DNA of 26,862 bases, taken from contig HF986725.1 in assembly GCA_000433175.1 (NCBI GenBank), forward strand, positions 1-26,862, given 5' to 3'. This document shows positions 1 to 8,251 of the stretch, one piece after another. Every line of letters starts with the position of its first letter. The stretch's first letter is position 1. Both the position numbers and the translations under genes were made by a program. A model generated the notes under the pieces. The model searched no databases. It saw only the letters and a list, made by a program, of their open reading frames with translations, and was not told where the DNA came from. This stretch comes from Prevotella sp. CAG:1058 (GTDB lineage Bacteria > Bacteroidota > Bacteroidia > Bacteroidales > Bacteroidaceae).

Positions 1-40
1 GGACTTTTGGTGTAAAGTATTTTTAGGCATAGTCACGGCG

Positions 41-129
41 TTTGCAAAAGGTCACCTTTCAGGCTCCAAAAGGTAACCTTTTACAAGCCAAAAGACGGTC
101 TTTTGCAACGCAAAAAGCCGTCTTTTGAA
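41..129. repeat. Intergenic palindromic repeat cluster, copy A
   Basis: Four consecutive units of about 21 bases, each an imperfect palindrome built on AAAAGGTnACCTTT or a variant: GCAAAAGGTCACCTTT, then CCAAAAGGTAACCTTTT, then CAAAAGACGGTCTTTTG, then CAAAAAGCCGTCTTTTG. The same family occurs at 16287-16354 and 20974-21040, always outside genes. Units 3 and 4 also pair with each other to make the hairpin listed at 90-126. No open reading frame or target-site duplication is visible, so this is not an insertion sequence. Confidence 0.75.
90..126 (-). terminator. Hairpin terminator after tsaE, built from repeat units
   Basis: AAAAGACGG (90-98) pairs with CCGTCTTTT (118-126), and inside it CTTTTGC (100-106) pairs with GCAAAAAG (110-117) around a three-base loop. 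Read on the minus strand, the stem follows the tsaE stop by about 35 bases and its 3' arm ends in TTTT. The stem is also T-ended on the plus strand, so it could work both ways. It is formed by two units of the intergenic repeat. Confidence 0.6.
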
Positions 130-161
130 TAATGTCCGTTTTACGGATACAAAGATGTCTG

Positions 162-575
162 TCAGAAGCTGACGGTGCGCGAGCCGTCTTCGTTCTCGCA
201 GATATTCACCTTTACGGCATCTTCAGGCAGCAGGTCTTCTATCAGTTCGGGCCACTCGATAAAGCACAAGCCGCCACCGTAGAAATATTCCTCATAGCCC
301 ATGTCGTAGACTTCCTCTATCTTCTTTATACGGTAGAAGTCGAAGTGGTAAATGGTATCGCCCGAAGTCTCCGACGTGTACTCGTTGACTATGGCGAAAG
401 TTGGCGACGTTATCACGTCTTCAACGCCGAGCTGCTCGCATACGGCCTTGATGAAGGTAGTCTTGCCGGCACCCATCTTACCGTAAAAGGCGAACACGCG
501 GCCGCGGCCCATGTTGTCGATGAAACGGCTGGCGGCCTGGTTGATGTTCTCTAAGTTGTCGATTCTTATTTCCAT
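162..575 (-). CDS. tsaE: TsaE, ATPase of tRNA threonylcarbamoyladenosine (t6A) synthesis
   Basis: A P-loop ATPase that works with TsaB and TsaD in the cytoplasm to complete the universal t6A37 modification of tRNAs reading ANN codons. The 137-residue length is normal for the family. Visible motifs are Walker A GKMGAGKT (residues 32-39), the TSPTF switch motif (56-60), HFDFYR (77-82) and FIEWPE (105-110). All are family hallmarks, so the protein should be active. It starts at ATG 575, 146 bases downstream of porX on the same strand; a TsaE-PorX neighbourhood is, as I recall, common in Bacteroidota. No promoter is obvious in the gap, so cotranscription with porX is possible. A hairpin in the flanking repeat (90-126) probably ends the transcript. 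Confidence 0.96.
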   Translation of the reverse strand: MEIRIDNLENINQAASRFIDNMGRGRVFAFYGKMGAGKTTFIKAVCEQLGVEDVITSPTFAIVNEYTSETSGDTIYHFDFYRIKKIEEVYDMGYEEYFYGGGLCFIEWPELIEDLLPEDAVKVNICENEDGSRTVSF

Positions 576-721
576 TGTCTTATCTTTGTTGTGGAGCCTG
601 ACATGCGCACGGCGTACAAACAGCGTCGACCGCCATATAAGCCCACAATGCCCGGGCGCCCGTTGCGCACCCGTAAAGCCGCAGGCTGCACGGCTGCCAG
701 ACTCACATTATTAATTAAATA

Positions 722-2356
722 TCACCTTTTTCTCACCTTCATTGTTATCAGCGGCACAATCATTTCCTCCATCGAGATGCCTCCGTGCTGGAAGGTGTCC
801 TTGTAGTATGAGACGTAGTAATTATAATTGTTGGGGTATGCGAAGAACGAGTCTCCCGTGGCAAAGACATACGACGTGCTAAGATTGGGCGCGGGCAGCA
901 TGGCCTTGTGCGGTTCCTTTATCACGAACACTTCCTTCGGATTGTAGTTGAGGTTCTTGCCGAGCTTGTACCTTAGGTTGGTGTTAGTGTTACGGTCGCC
1001 GATAATCTTAACGGGCTTGGAGACGCGTATGCAGCCGTGGTCAGTCGTTATCACGACGGTATAATCGCTCTGTGCAAGCATCTTGAACAGGTCGGCAAGC
1101 ACCGAATGGCGGAACCAGCTGAGCGTTATGCTGCGGTAGGCCGACTCGTTGTTTGCGAGTTCGCGCACCATCTTCGACTCGGTGCGGGCGTGGCTGAGCA
1201 TGTCGATGAAATTGATTACGACAACGTTCAGGTCGTTCGTCTTCAGCGAATTGAACTTCTGCAAGAACTTGTCGGCGCCGGTCGAGTCGTTTATCTTATG
1301 GTAAGAGAAGGTTTCACGGCGCCTGTAACGCTCGAACTGCGTCTTGATCAGCGGTCCTTCGTTAAGGTTCTTGCCTTCCTCTTCGTCCTCGTCGACCCAC
1401 AGGTCGGGAAACATCTCGGCTATCTTGACAGGCATGAGGCCGCTGAATATGGCGTTACGGGCGTACTGCGTAGCGGTAGGCAGTATGCTGACGTAGGTCT
1501 GCTCGTCAATATCGAACATGTCGCCTATTTCCTGCGATAGCATGCGCCACTGGTCGAGACGGAAGTTGTCGATGACAATCATGAAGACCTTTTCGCCCGC
1601 ATCGAGCAGCGGGAATATTTTCTTCTTGAATATGTCGACACTCATCATGGGGCGTTCCTCGCCCTTGTTTTGCTGCTTCAGCAATGACGGGTTGACCGAC
1701 TTCAGTTTTGACAGCTGCGGGTTGCCGGCAGACTGTCCACGCATTATTTCGTCCATCCAGTCCATGTAATGCGCCTTGACATAACGGGCGAAGCCGTTGT
1801 CGGCCTCTTCCTTCTGCATCTTGAGCATCTCGGTCATGTTGCTGTCGGTGTTGCTCAGCTCAAGTTCCCAGTGGACTATGCGCCGGTAAACATCCATCCA
1901 GCCGCTTATCGTCTTGCAGTCGTTTATCTGCATGGCTATGTCCTGGAAGCTCTGCTGGTATCCGCTTTGGGTTACTTCGGTCACGATTTCCTTCTGGTGG
2001 ATGTTCTTCTTCAACGAAAGGAGTATCTGGTTGGGGTTTACGGGCTTGATAAGATAGTCAGCTATCTTGGAGCCGATGGCCTGGTCCATGATGTTTTCCT
2101 CCTCGCTCTTGGTAACCATAACCACAGGCGTGGCGGGCGATATTTCCTTAATCTTCTGCAAAGTCTCAAGTCCGCTGAGGCCCGGCATCATCTCGTCAAG
2201 CAGAATCAGGTCAAAGGTCTTTTGCCTGCACTGGTCTATGGCGTCGGTGCCGTTGGTCACGGTCACTACGTCATACCCTTTCTTCTCAAGAAAAAGTATA
2301 TGGGCGCGGAGCAGTTCCATCTCGTCGTCGGCCCACAAAAGTAATCCGTTGCTCAT
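722..2356 (-). CDS. porX: PorX, response regulator with PglZ/alkaline-phosphatase-like domain
   Basis: Cytoplasmic regulator of the type IX secretion system, described in Porphyromonas and Flavobacterium as a response regulator paired with the histidine kinase PorY and carrying a zinc-dependent oligonucleotide phosphodiesterase domain. Residues 1-120 are a receiver domain: acidic DD at 10-11, phospho-acceptor D54 in LILLDEMMPG, T82 and K104. A helical linker leads to the PglZ domain (about 240-544), with the metal and active-site blocks VIDNFRLDQ (D263), PTATQYAR (293-300), FIDMLSH (D385, H389), TTDHG (D439, H440) and FQHGGISMEEM near the C terminus. All key residues are present. The gene starts 32 bases after the porW stop, suggesting one transcript. 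porY is not in the window. Confidence 0.95.
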   Translation of the reverse strand: MSNGLLLWADDEMELLRAHILFLEKKGYDVVTVTNGTDAIDQCRQKTFDLILLDEMMPGLSGLETLQKIKEISPATPVVMVTKSEEENIMDQAIGSKIADYLIKPVNPNQILLSLKKNIHQKEIVTEVTQSGYQQSFQDIAMQINDCKTISGWMDVYRRIVHWELELSNTDSNMTEMLKMQKEEADNGFARYVKAHYMDWMDEIMRGQSAGNPQLSKLKSVNPSLLKQQNKGEERPMMSVDIFKKKIFPLLDAGEKVFMIVIDNFRLDQWRMLSQEIGDMFDIDEQTYVSILPTATQYARNAIFSGLMPVKIAEMFPDLWVDEDEEEGKNLNEGPLIKTQFERYRRRETFSYHKINDSTGADKFLQKFNSLKTNDLNVVVINFIDMLSHARTESKMVRELANNESAYRSITLSWFRHSVLADLFKMLAQSDYTVVITTDHGCIRVSKPVKIIGDRNTNTNLRYKLGKNLNYNPKEVFVIKEPHKAMLPAPNLSTSYVFATGDSFFAYPNNYNYYVSYYKDTFQHGGISMEEMIVPLITMKVRKR

Positions 2357-2388
2357 TGGTTTGGTTTTTATTATCGTCCGTAAAATTA

Positions 2389-5300
2389 TCAGAAGCCGTC
2401 AAGGTCGTAATACTCGTCCTCAAGGCCGTAACTGTCCTGGCGGTCGTCGTCCTGTTGGGCATTGCCGCTGTTGGTGTTGCTTGTACGCTTCTCGTAATCG
2501 TCGTTAAACTCGATTATGAAGTCGTCTTGCGTTGTCTGCGTGCCTGAAGGCTGGCCGGCGTTGCCGGTAGCGTTGCTGCCGGCCTGAGCACCGGCAGGCT
2601 GTTTGTTACCGCTGTCGTGCCCTGGCGTTTGTCCGCCTGCTGCGGGTTGCGTGTTAGTTCCGCCTGCAGGGTTGCCTCCGTCGAGAGGGATGAAAGTTTC
2701 GCCCGAGTCTGGTTCAGTCTGCTGCGCATTCTGCTTGCCGTCGTCTATGATGAACAGGTCGCCATCATTGCTTCCTGTTTCAGGCGCATTATCCTGTACG
2801 TCAGGCACTATCATCGTGCCGTCGTCCGTTCCACCTGCTTTTGTTTCAGGCTCAACCGGTATGGTTATAGCGCCTGCATCGGCAGGAGCGCTTACAGCCG
2901 GAGCGTTATTCTGTTCGTCAGGCATGATGATGAGGTCGTCTGTTCCGTTGCCACCAGTTGCCGGACTCTCGTCGTCAATAAACAGGCCGTCTTCTATTAC
3001 GCCGCCTTGATACAGGCCGTCGGCATCGCTTTCGCCTGACGGCTCGTATTCGATCGAAGCCGGTTCGGTAAGCAGTTTTACCGTGCTTATGCGCAAAGGA
3101 ACAAAGTGTTGCTCGTAGAACTTGTCGTAATCGTTATAGCTGTACTGCGTACCAAGCAGTTCGAGGTTGGAGTCGCTGATGACAAACGTGCGTGCTTTAC
3201 CCGTAAGTGAGCGTATCCGGGCATTTCCGCCCACCTGGCGCGCGTACTGCATGGCTTCGTCATAGCTCATGAAGCCGCTGATACGCATGCGGTGGAGCGC
3301 ACCCTGCTCGTCGACAATGACGTCGAAATTCCTTACGATGAAGTTGGTGAAGTTGAACCTGGCAAGCTCGAACAGCAGCTTGTTCTCGTTGACGGAATCG
3401 GGTGAATACACGAACATGAACGAGAAATTCACATTGCGCTCGGCAACAAACTTACGGGTCGAGATGGAGTCGCTGTCGCTAAGCACTACGGCACGGCGCT
3501 CCCAAATGTCGCTTATGTCAAACTTGCCACCATAAAGTTGACGGCCGGCCTTTACGCCGTTGATTATCATTCCGGCCAGTTCGCTAACGTCACTGTCGGG
3601 ATATTTGCCCACAACCTCGCCCATGTCTGCCAGGCAGCCCTCGCTGTCGCCGCCGTTAAGCTTGCTCAAACCGCTGATAAAGATGAACTTGTCGCGGTTG
3701 GCTCCCATGGGGAAACGCGACGCTGACAACGCCGCATTGGCACGAACCTCGTCGAACCTGTCGGCCTTGAACGCCTCGTAAGTGGCTGCATACAGCGAGT
3801 CTTCCAAATGTACGCCGAAACGTGCGTTCTCCTCGAAATTCGGGTCGGCAAGCAACGCTGTCCATTGACTCTCGGGGAAATCGCGCTTCAACAGGTCGAG
3901 ATACGTGGCAGCCTTGCCGCTGTCCTGCCGGCGCGAGTAAAGCAGGAAGAGATGATAATATGCTTCGTCGAGATTCTCGTAGTCCTTGTAATTGTCAGTA
4001 AGGCGGCGCAGGTTCTTCTCTCCAAGCACAAGATTGTCGAACTTGTCCTTGAAAATAACACCTGCATGGAACAGTCCGTCTTCAATTATCTTGTTACTCT
4101 CGGCCACCTGTTCCGGAGTAAACGGTATCTGTTTCAAGTAATACTCGCGCTTGTGTGGATTGTTCTGTGCGCTGTCGAGCGAGTTCTTGATAGAATCCTG
4201 CATGGCCTCGGCAGCCGCTATGGAGTCGCGCATCTCGTCGGTAAGTTCCTCAGGCATGCTGGCTTGCGCCACGACAGTCTTGTTGGAACGTTGCCAGTCG
4301 TCGACATTCTCGCGCCGTCCCCACAACTTCTGGAACGTAGCCTTACCCTGGCTGACGGCAGTCGGGTTGTAAAAATACCACGTCCCGTTTTTGTCGGTCA
4401 TGTTGTTGGACATGTTGTTCTGCGCCGTATTGCCGGCTCCGCCCTGCTGGGAAAGATACTGCTGGGCCTCGGCTTCGGCCTGCGCCTTGCGTTCCTCCTT
4501 TTCTTTCTTTTTCAAAGCCTCGATTACACGGTCGATGGCCTCGTTCCTCTCGGCCTCGGGCATCTTGGCAAGAGCCTGCAATGAGTCCTGAAGATGCACG
4601 GCCTCGGTATAAGGCACAAGCTCGTCAAGTATCTTGGAGCGGTCTGAAAGCTGCTGGTAGTCGTCACGTTCCTTGTCCAACAGACCTATGGCCTCGCCAT
4701 AACAACGGCGGGCGTTGCTGTAGTCCTCGCGCTCCCAATACAAGTCACCGAGCTTCAGGAGGAGCACGCCTTTCTCTATGCCGCCACGTGTTGACTTGGC
4801 ATTGCCCTGTTCGTATGCGGCAATGGCGCTTGTGGTATCCTTCTGGTTGAGGTGAATGTTACCGATGGCATAATAAACCTGGTCAAGATATTCTTTGTTG
4901 TTATCCGACCGGGCCATGCGGCGCAGCTTCTTAATCATCTTCTTCGACTGCTTGCCGCCCATCACTTCGGTCATGGCAATACGTGCGTTGAACTCAAGTT
5001 CGTATGGCGGATGCATCCTTATGACGCGTTTAAAGGCCTTGTATGCGTTTTCGTTGTTACCGAGGGCGGCCTCGAGCTGTCCCATAAGGTACCACTCGCG
5101 CGCCTTCTGCTTACGGCGCATCTCGTGCTTAATGACCTTGCGCAAATAAGGTATGGCCTCGGCATATTGCCCCGTATGGATGTAATAATCTGCGTGAGTA
5201 TAGTCCCACTCCTTGCGGGCGCGCCAGTGCAACGAGTCGCGGCGCATTTTGGTTATAACGTCCTCGGCGTCGTAAATCCAATCCTGTTCAATGTAACATT

Positions 5301-5844
5301 TCGCAAGCCATGCCCTTGCTCGGCCGTATATTGCAGGCTGTGTGGAATAAAGACGGCTCATGTAGGCGAACGTCGAAGCTGCCTCGTCGAACGAACCTTT
5401 CATGAACTGTGAGCGTCCCATAAGCAGCCACGCCTTCCACAAGAACGGATTATACTCCTTGCGGCTGAGCCATTCAATGTCTTTCTCGGTCTTTTTCCTG
5501 CTTTTAGTCCATTCAGGACGTTTTTTTATGCTATGCAACTTTATGGCTTTCTGGCATTTTTCTATTGCACGGTCAAAATTTCCCGCTCCCAGTTCACGGC
5601 TACCCTTATTGCCAACGGTATAAAGGGGAATCATTTCGGTGAAATTGTCCTTATTGCCTTTTTCTTTCTCAAGAGAACCGTCAATGTATGCAAGAGTTCC
5701 GTTATAATAAGTATTATAACGTGCGTTGAACGAGTGCCACCAACGGCTCTGTGCAGTGTTCTTCTCAGTAGAACAGCTTACAGCCACCATGATGACAACT
5801 ATAGCCAATACGGGAATTATATGTTTTGCGAACTTGATATGCAT
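2389..5844 (-). CDS. porW: PorW/SprE-type TPR lipoprotein of the type IX secretion system
   Basis: Predicted outer-membrane-associated periplasmic lipoprotein. Relatives (SprE in Flavobacterium, PorW in Porphyromonas) are needed for type IX secretion. The chosen start is ATG 5844, giving MHIKFAKHII, a hydrophobic segment and the lipobox VAVSC about 24 residues in; the in-frame start at 5886 would add 14 residues before the signal. Tetratricopeptide-like helical pairs fill roughly residues 135-450 and recur around 620-700. Next to them is the family motif NPTAVSQGKATFQKLWGRRE. A later segment (about 830-960) has an SPOR-like look (FDVIVDEQGAL, then YDEAMQYARQ). The last 200 residues are acidic low-complexity sequence rich in G, N, Q, P and A, with recurring DDLII/DGLFI-type motifs. 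This tail makes the protein (1151 residues) longer than the homologues I remember. Confidence 0.88.
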   Translation of the reverse strand: MHIKFAKHIIPVLAIVVIMVAVSCSTEKNTAQSRWWHSFNARYNTYYNGTLAYIDGSLEKEKGNKDNFTEMIPLYTVGNKGSRELGAGNFDRAIEKCQKAIKLHSIKKRPEWTKSRKKTEKDIEWLSRKEYNPFLWKAWLLMGRSQFMKGSFDEAASTFAYMSRLYSTQPAIYGRARAWLAKCYIEQDWIYDAEDVITKMRRDSLHWRARKEWDYTHADYYIHTGQYAEAIPYLRKVIKHEMRRKQKAREWYLMGQLEAALGNNENAYKAFKRVIRMHPPYELEFNARIAMTEVMGGKQSKKMIKKLRRMARSDNNKEYLDQVYYAIGNIHLNQKDTTSAIAAYEQGNAKSTRGGIEKGVLLLKLGDLYWEREDYSNARRCYGEAIGLLDKERDDYQQLSDRSKILDELVPYTEAVHLQDSLQALAKMPEAERNEAIDRVIEALKKKEKEERKAQAEAEAQQYLSQQGGAGNTAQNNMSNNMTDKNGTWYFYNPTAVSQGKATFQKLWGRRENVDDWQRSNKTVVAQASMPEELTDEMRDSIAAAEAMQDSIKNSLDSAQNNPHKREYYLKQIPFTPEQVAESNKIIEDGLFHAGVIFKDKFDNLVLGEKNLRRLTDNYKDYENLDEAYYHLFLLYSRRQDSGKAATYLDLLKRDFPESQWTALLADPNFEENARFGVHLEDSLYAATYEAFKADRFDEVRANAALSASRFPMGANRDKFIFISGLSKLNGGDSEGCLADMGEVVGKYPDSDVSELAGMIINGVKAGRQLYGGKFDISDIWERRAVVLSDSDSISTRKFVAERNVNFSFMFVYSPDSVNENKLLFELARFNFTNFIVRNFDVIVDEQGALHRMRISGFMSYDEAMQYARQVGGNARIRSLTGKARTFVISDSNLELLGTQYSYNDYDKFYEQHFVPLRISTVKLLTEPASIEYEPSGESDADGLYQGGVIEDGLFIDDESPATGGNGTDDLIIMPDEQNNAPAVSAPADAGAITIPVEPETKAGGTDDGTMIVPDVQDNAPETGSNDGDLFIIDDGKQNAQQTEPDSGETFIPLDGGNPAGGTNTQPAAGGQTPGHDSGNKQPAGAQAGSNATGNAGQPSGTQTTQDDFIIEFNDDYEKRTSNTNSGNAQQDDDRQDSYGLEDEYYDLDGF

Positions 5845-5920
5845 ATTGTTTTTAAAAAGCCACAATACCTTTATTATAACTTGCAATCGGCCGTTTTATT
5901 GCATAATAATGACAAAACTC

Positions 5921-6313
5921 TCATCCTTCCATTAGCATTATGGCTTCGTCTTTCAACTGGTCCGGCAAATTGATACCTCGGAGATTCAAGCTTATAAGCC
6001 AGTCTTTCACTTCAACGGCTTTCATTGTGTACATGACTTCGGAAAACTGTGCTGCTTCGTCGTCAGAATACTCGTCAGACCTGCGTCCCTTAAATTCGTC
6101 AAGTTCCTCGTCGTCGAAATACTCAATCTCTCCAACGGCATTCTCAATAACGCAATCCTGCAAGCATTTACCCGGTTCGGAACTACAAGTACTGCAAGCC
6201 GCAGCATCCTTTGGAGGATTTTCGACTCCGGCATTACGTCCGAACATCTTGAACAACACTACCGCCAACAGCAGCAAAATTGCCAAATACAACAAATACG
6301 GTAATGCTTCCAT
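5921..6313 (-). CDS. Small single-pass membrane protein with a cysteine cluster, function unknown
   Basis: A 130-residue protein. ATG 6313 is preferred; the longer frame would need a TTG at 6322 inside the aroA end. Residues 3-22 form one transmembrane helix, followed by a basic patch (KMFGR), a cysteine group with C-x2-C-x6-C-x3-C spacing (residues 40, 43, 50, 54), a very acidic stretch (IEYFDDEELDEF) and a C-terminal helical part. The basic patch after the helix suggests a cytoplasmic C-terminal domain. The start lies one base after the aroA stop, so the two are probably translationally coupled. I recall similar small proteins beside aroA in other Bacteroidales, sometimes labelled phospholipase, but nothing here supports that activity. 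The cysteines could bind a metal or form disulfides. Confidence 0.75.
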   Translation of the reverse strand: MEALPYLLYLAILLLLAVVLFKMFGRNAGVENPPKDAAACSTCSSEPGKCLQDCVIENAVGEIEYFDDEELDEFKGRRSDEYSDDEAAQFSEVMYTMKAVEVKDWLISLNLRGINLPDQLKDEAIMLMEG

Positions 6314-6314
6314 A

Positions 6315-7568
6315 TCATTCAACTTCCTTAATTATGAAGCCGGCTTGTCTCAAGTCGTCCCAGAAACGGGGATACGACTTGGTTACTACATGCGGATTGT
6401 CAATCTTCAATCCAGGAAATACGATTGATGCGGGAGCGAATGCCATAGCCATGCGGTGGTCGTCGTAAGTATTAATAACAATGTCGCTGTCCGGCTCGCA
6501 TCTCTCGCCGTCCCATGAAAGTTCGCCCTCACCGGTCTCGCCCAATACGTAACCAAGTTTGCGCATCTCTATTTTCAAGGCTTCAATACGGTCTGTCTCC
6601 TTTATTTTCAATGACGACACCCCTGTAAACCGGAAGGGAGTGTCGGTCAAGGCACAACAAACGACAAGCGTCTGCACCATGTCAGGCTGATTGACGAAAT
6701 CGTAATCAAGGCGCGGCGGCTTTGTCTCGACCAACTTAAGCGTAACCGTAGTCGGGACCCTACGTTCCTTTGTCTTGAACATTGTCCTGACACCAAGCAT
6801 GCTGAACAAGTATTTTATGGCTGAATCGCCCTGGCGCGAACCGTCAGTCAGACCGGTAAGCCGTATTTCAGACTCATCGCTTCCACCCAAAACAAGCATC
6901 TCATACCAGTATGACGCAGCACTCCAATCGTTCTCTATGAAAAACGGCTTGGGTTCATATAATTTGGGATTTACCTTAACCGTATCTATTCCTATCCAAT
7001 CTACGTCTGCCCCAAAGTTTCTCATGACACTTAAGGTCAGGTCTATGTACGGACGTGAAACTATCTCACCCGTCAATCTAACCTCAAGTCCGTTGGCTAG
7101 CATCGGACCTATCATGAGCAGAGCTGATATGTACTGTGAACTTATGTCGCCCGGCATTTCTATCTGCCCGCCGTAAAGTTTTCGTCCCTTTATCCTTAAT
7201 GGAGGATAACCTGCGTTGCGCTCATAACTAATTTCAGCACCGATATACCTTAGCGCATCAACCAAAGCCTTTATTGGACGCTGCTGCATACGTTCCGTTC
7301 CTGTCAACACATATTCACCAGGCGTAACAGCAAGGTACGCCGTCAAGAAACGCATGGCCGTTCCCGCAGCCTTTATGTCAATAACCTCAGGCATGTCGCG
7401 CAAGGCATTCAGTATAACCTCCGTATCGTCACAATCCGACATGTTGCCGGGCACCAGTTTATTGCCTGACAACGCGTTAATAATCAACGCCCTGTTGCTT
7501 ATACTTTTCGATGCCGGAAGGTTTATTGTGGCATTTATCCTTTCAGGTGCCGTCAATACATATTTCAT
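6315..7568 (-). CDS. aroA: 3-phosphoshikimate 1-carboxyvinyltransferase (EPSP synthase)
   Basis: Transfers the enolpyruvyl group of PEP to shikimate-3-phosphate, the sixth step of the shikimate pathway to chorismate, in the cytoplasm. The 417-residue length fits. Start ATG 7568 gives MKYVLTAPERINATINLPAS; the longer frame begins with TTG. Substrate-binding blocks are PASKSISNR (residues 18-26, with K21, S22 and R26), AAGTAMRFL (67-75), ENDWSAASY in the middle, QPDMVQTL carrying the catalytic-type aspartate, KETDRIEAL and DDHRMAMAFAPA near the C terminus. AAGTAMRFL instead of the usual GNAGTAxRPL is a lineage variant rather than damage. It is followed after one base by the small membrane protein gene. 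A TAnnTTTG element sits only seven bases before the start. Confidence 0.96.
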   Translation of the reverse strand: MKYVLTAPERINATINLPASKSISNRALIINALSGNKLVPGNMSDCDDTEVILNALRDMPEVIDIKAAGTAMRFLTAYLAVTPGEYVLTGTERMQQRPIKALVDALRYIGAEISYERNAGYPPLRIKGRKLYGGQIEMPGDISSQYISALLMIGPMLANGLEVRLTGEIVSRPYIDLTLSVMRNFGADVDWIGIDTVKVNPKLYEPKPFFIENDWSAASYWYEMLVLGGSDESEIRLTGLTDGSRQGDSAIKYLFSMLGVRTMFKTKERRVPTTVTLKLVETKPPRLDYDFVNQPDMVQTLVVCCALTDTPFRFTGVSSLKIKETDRIEALKIEMRKLGYVLGETGEGELSWDGERCEPDSDIVINTYDDHRMAMAFAPASIVFPGLKIDNPHVVTKSYPRFWDDLRQAGFIIKEVE

Positions 7569-7574
7569 ATAATG

Positions 7575-7604
7575 CAAAAGTACTTCAACTTACATATCAA
7601 CAAA
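7575..7604 (-). promoter_or_regulatory. Putative aroA promoter, very close to the start codon
   Basis: Minus strand: TACTTTTG (7575-7582) matches the Bacteroidota -7 consensus TAnnTTTG, and a TTTG (7601-7604) lies 18 bases upstream. The -7 element ends only six bases before the aroA ATG, so the transcript would have almost no leader. Confidence 0.5.
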
Positions 7605-7692
7605 AGAGACGTGACCTGAACAGAAAACTTATCACACTAAAACGTTGAAAAAGTTTCCATTAACGCCACGCTACAATAATATTAAAGGAGTA

Positions 7693-8160
7693 TCATTTCC
7701 TAACAAGGCGGAAACCTATGTCAGAAACTCCCGGTAAAATCTCACGCATCATTATATGGCTGACCCTGACATGCAAAGAATCACCTTTCTGCAATTCTCC
7801 GTCTGACAAAATAAAGTCATATTGGAAAAAGCTAAATCCGTCACCAAGGGCATTGCCCTTGCTGTCATACAAACGGCAATTGAGCGTGTCAACATCGACC
7901 CTGTGACCCGGCTCGATCGTCCTTTCCACCAGTAAACTCAAGCCGGTAAACGGATAAGCAACATTAATACGCAAGCCTATTTCCTGCCTGTAACGGCCAG
8001 AGTCCCTAAGTTTCGGCACATCGAACACGAGCGTATCACTGCGTTCCCACCCATCCACAGGGGTTGGTTTGTACTTATCGTAAACTACATCGCCAATACA
8101 TGATGACAATGTCCAAACCGCAACGACGGCCACCGCCAATGTCAATAAAGTTTGTTTCAT
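7693..8160 (-). CDS. gldH: GldH-like lipoprotein
   Basis: A 155-residue lipoprotein with a hydrophobic signal and lipobox LSSC (acylated C21), then a single beta-rich domain. In Flavobacterium johnsoniae GldH is needed for gliding motility, but homologues are kept in non-gliding Bacteroidales, where the role is not settled. The pattern KYKPTPVDGWERSDTLVFDV after the lipid anchor and the following YPFTGL region are what I recognise as GldH. The segment FSFFQYDFILSDG and the end SDIGFRLVRK also fit. It lies between ricT and aroA on the same strand. A hairpin separates it from ricT, and a TAnnTTTG element 32 bases before the start suggests its own promoter. No link to motility can be inferred here because other gliding genes are absent from the window. 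Confidence 0.85.
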   Translation of the reverse strand: MKQTLLTLAVAVVAVWTLSSCIGDVVYDKYKPTPVDGWERSDTLVFDVPKLRDSGRYRQEIGLRINVAYPFTGLSLLVERTIEPGHRVDVDTLNCRLYDSKGNALGDGFSFFQYDFILSDGELQKGDSLHVRVSHIMMREILPGVSDIGFRLVRK

Positions 8161-8191
8161 TTTTCACTCAAGCCTGCACAAACGCCCATAA

Positions 8192-8199
8192 CAAACCTA
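8192..8199 (-). promoter_or_regulatory. Putative -7 element of gldH
   Basis: Minus strand TAGGTTTG matches TAnnTTTG and lies 31 bases before the gldH ATG, just after the ricT hairpin. No clear TTTG at the expected upstream distance, so the call is tentative. Confidence 0.4.
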
Positions 8200-8210
8200 C
8201 TAAAACACCG

Positions 8211-8234
8211 ATAAGCCTGCCTGCGCAGGCTTAT
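8211..8234 (-). terminator. Perfect 10-bp hairpin after ricT
   Basis: ATAAGCCTGC (8211-8220) pairs perfectly with GCAGGCTTAT (8225-8234) around the loop CTGC. It begins 17 bases after the ricT stop on the minus strand. The following bases (CGGTGTTTTAG) are only partly T-rich, so termination may be incomplete. Confidence 0.55.
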
Positions 8235-8251
8235 GGCAAGACCAACATTCA

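Noticed and set aside
41..129. Regular short repeats as a possible CRISPR array
   Set aside because: Units are about 21 bases, degenerate and without unique spacers; no cas genes are present.
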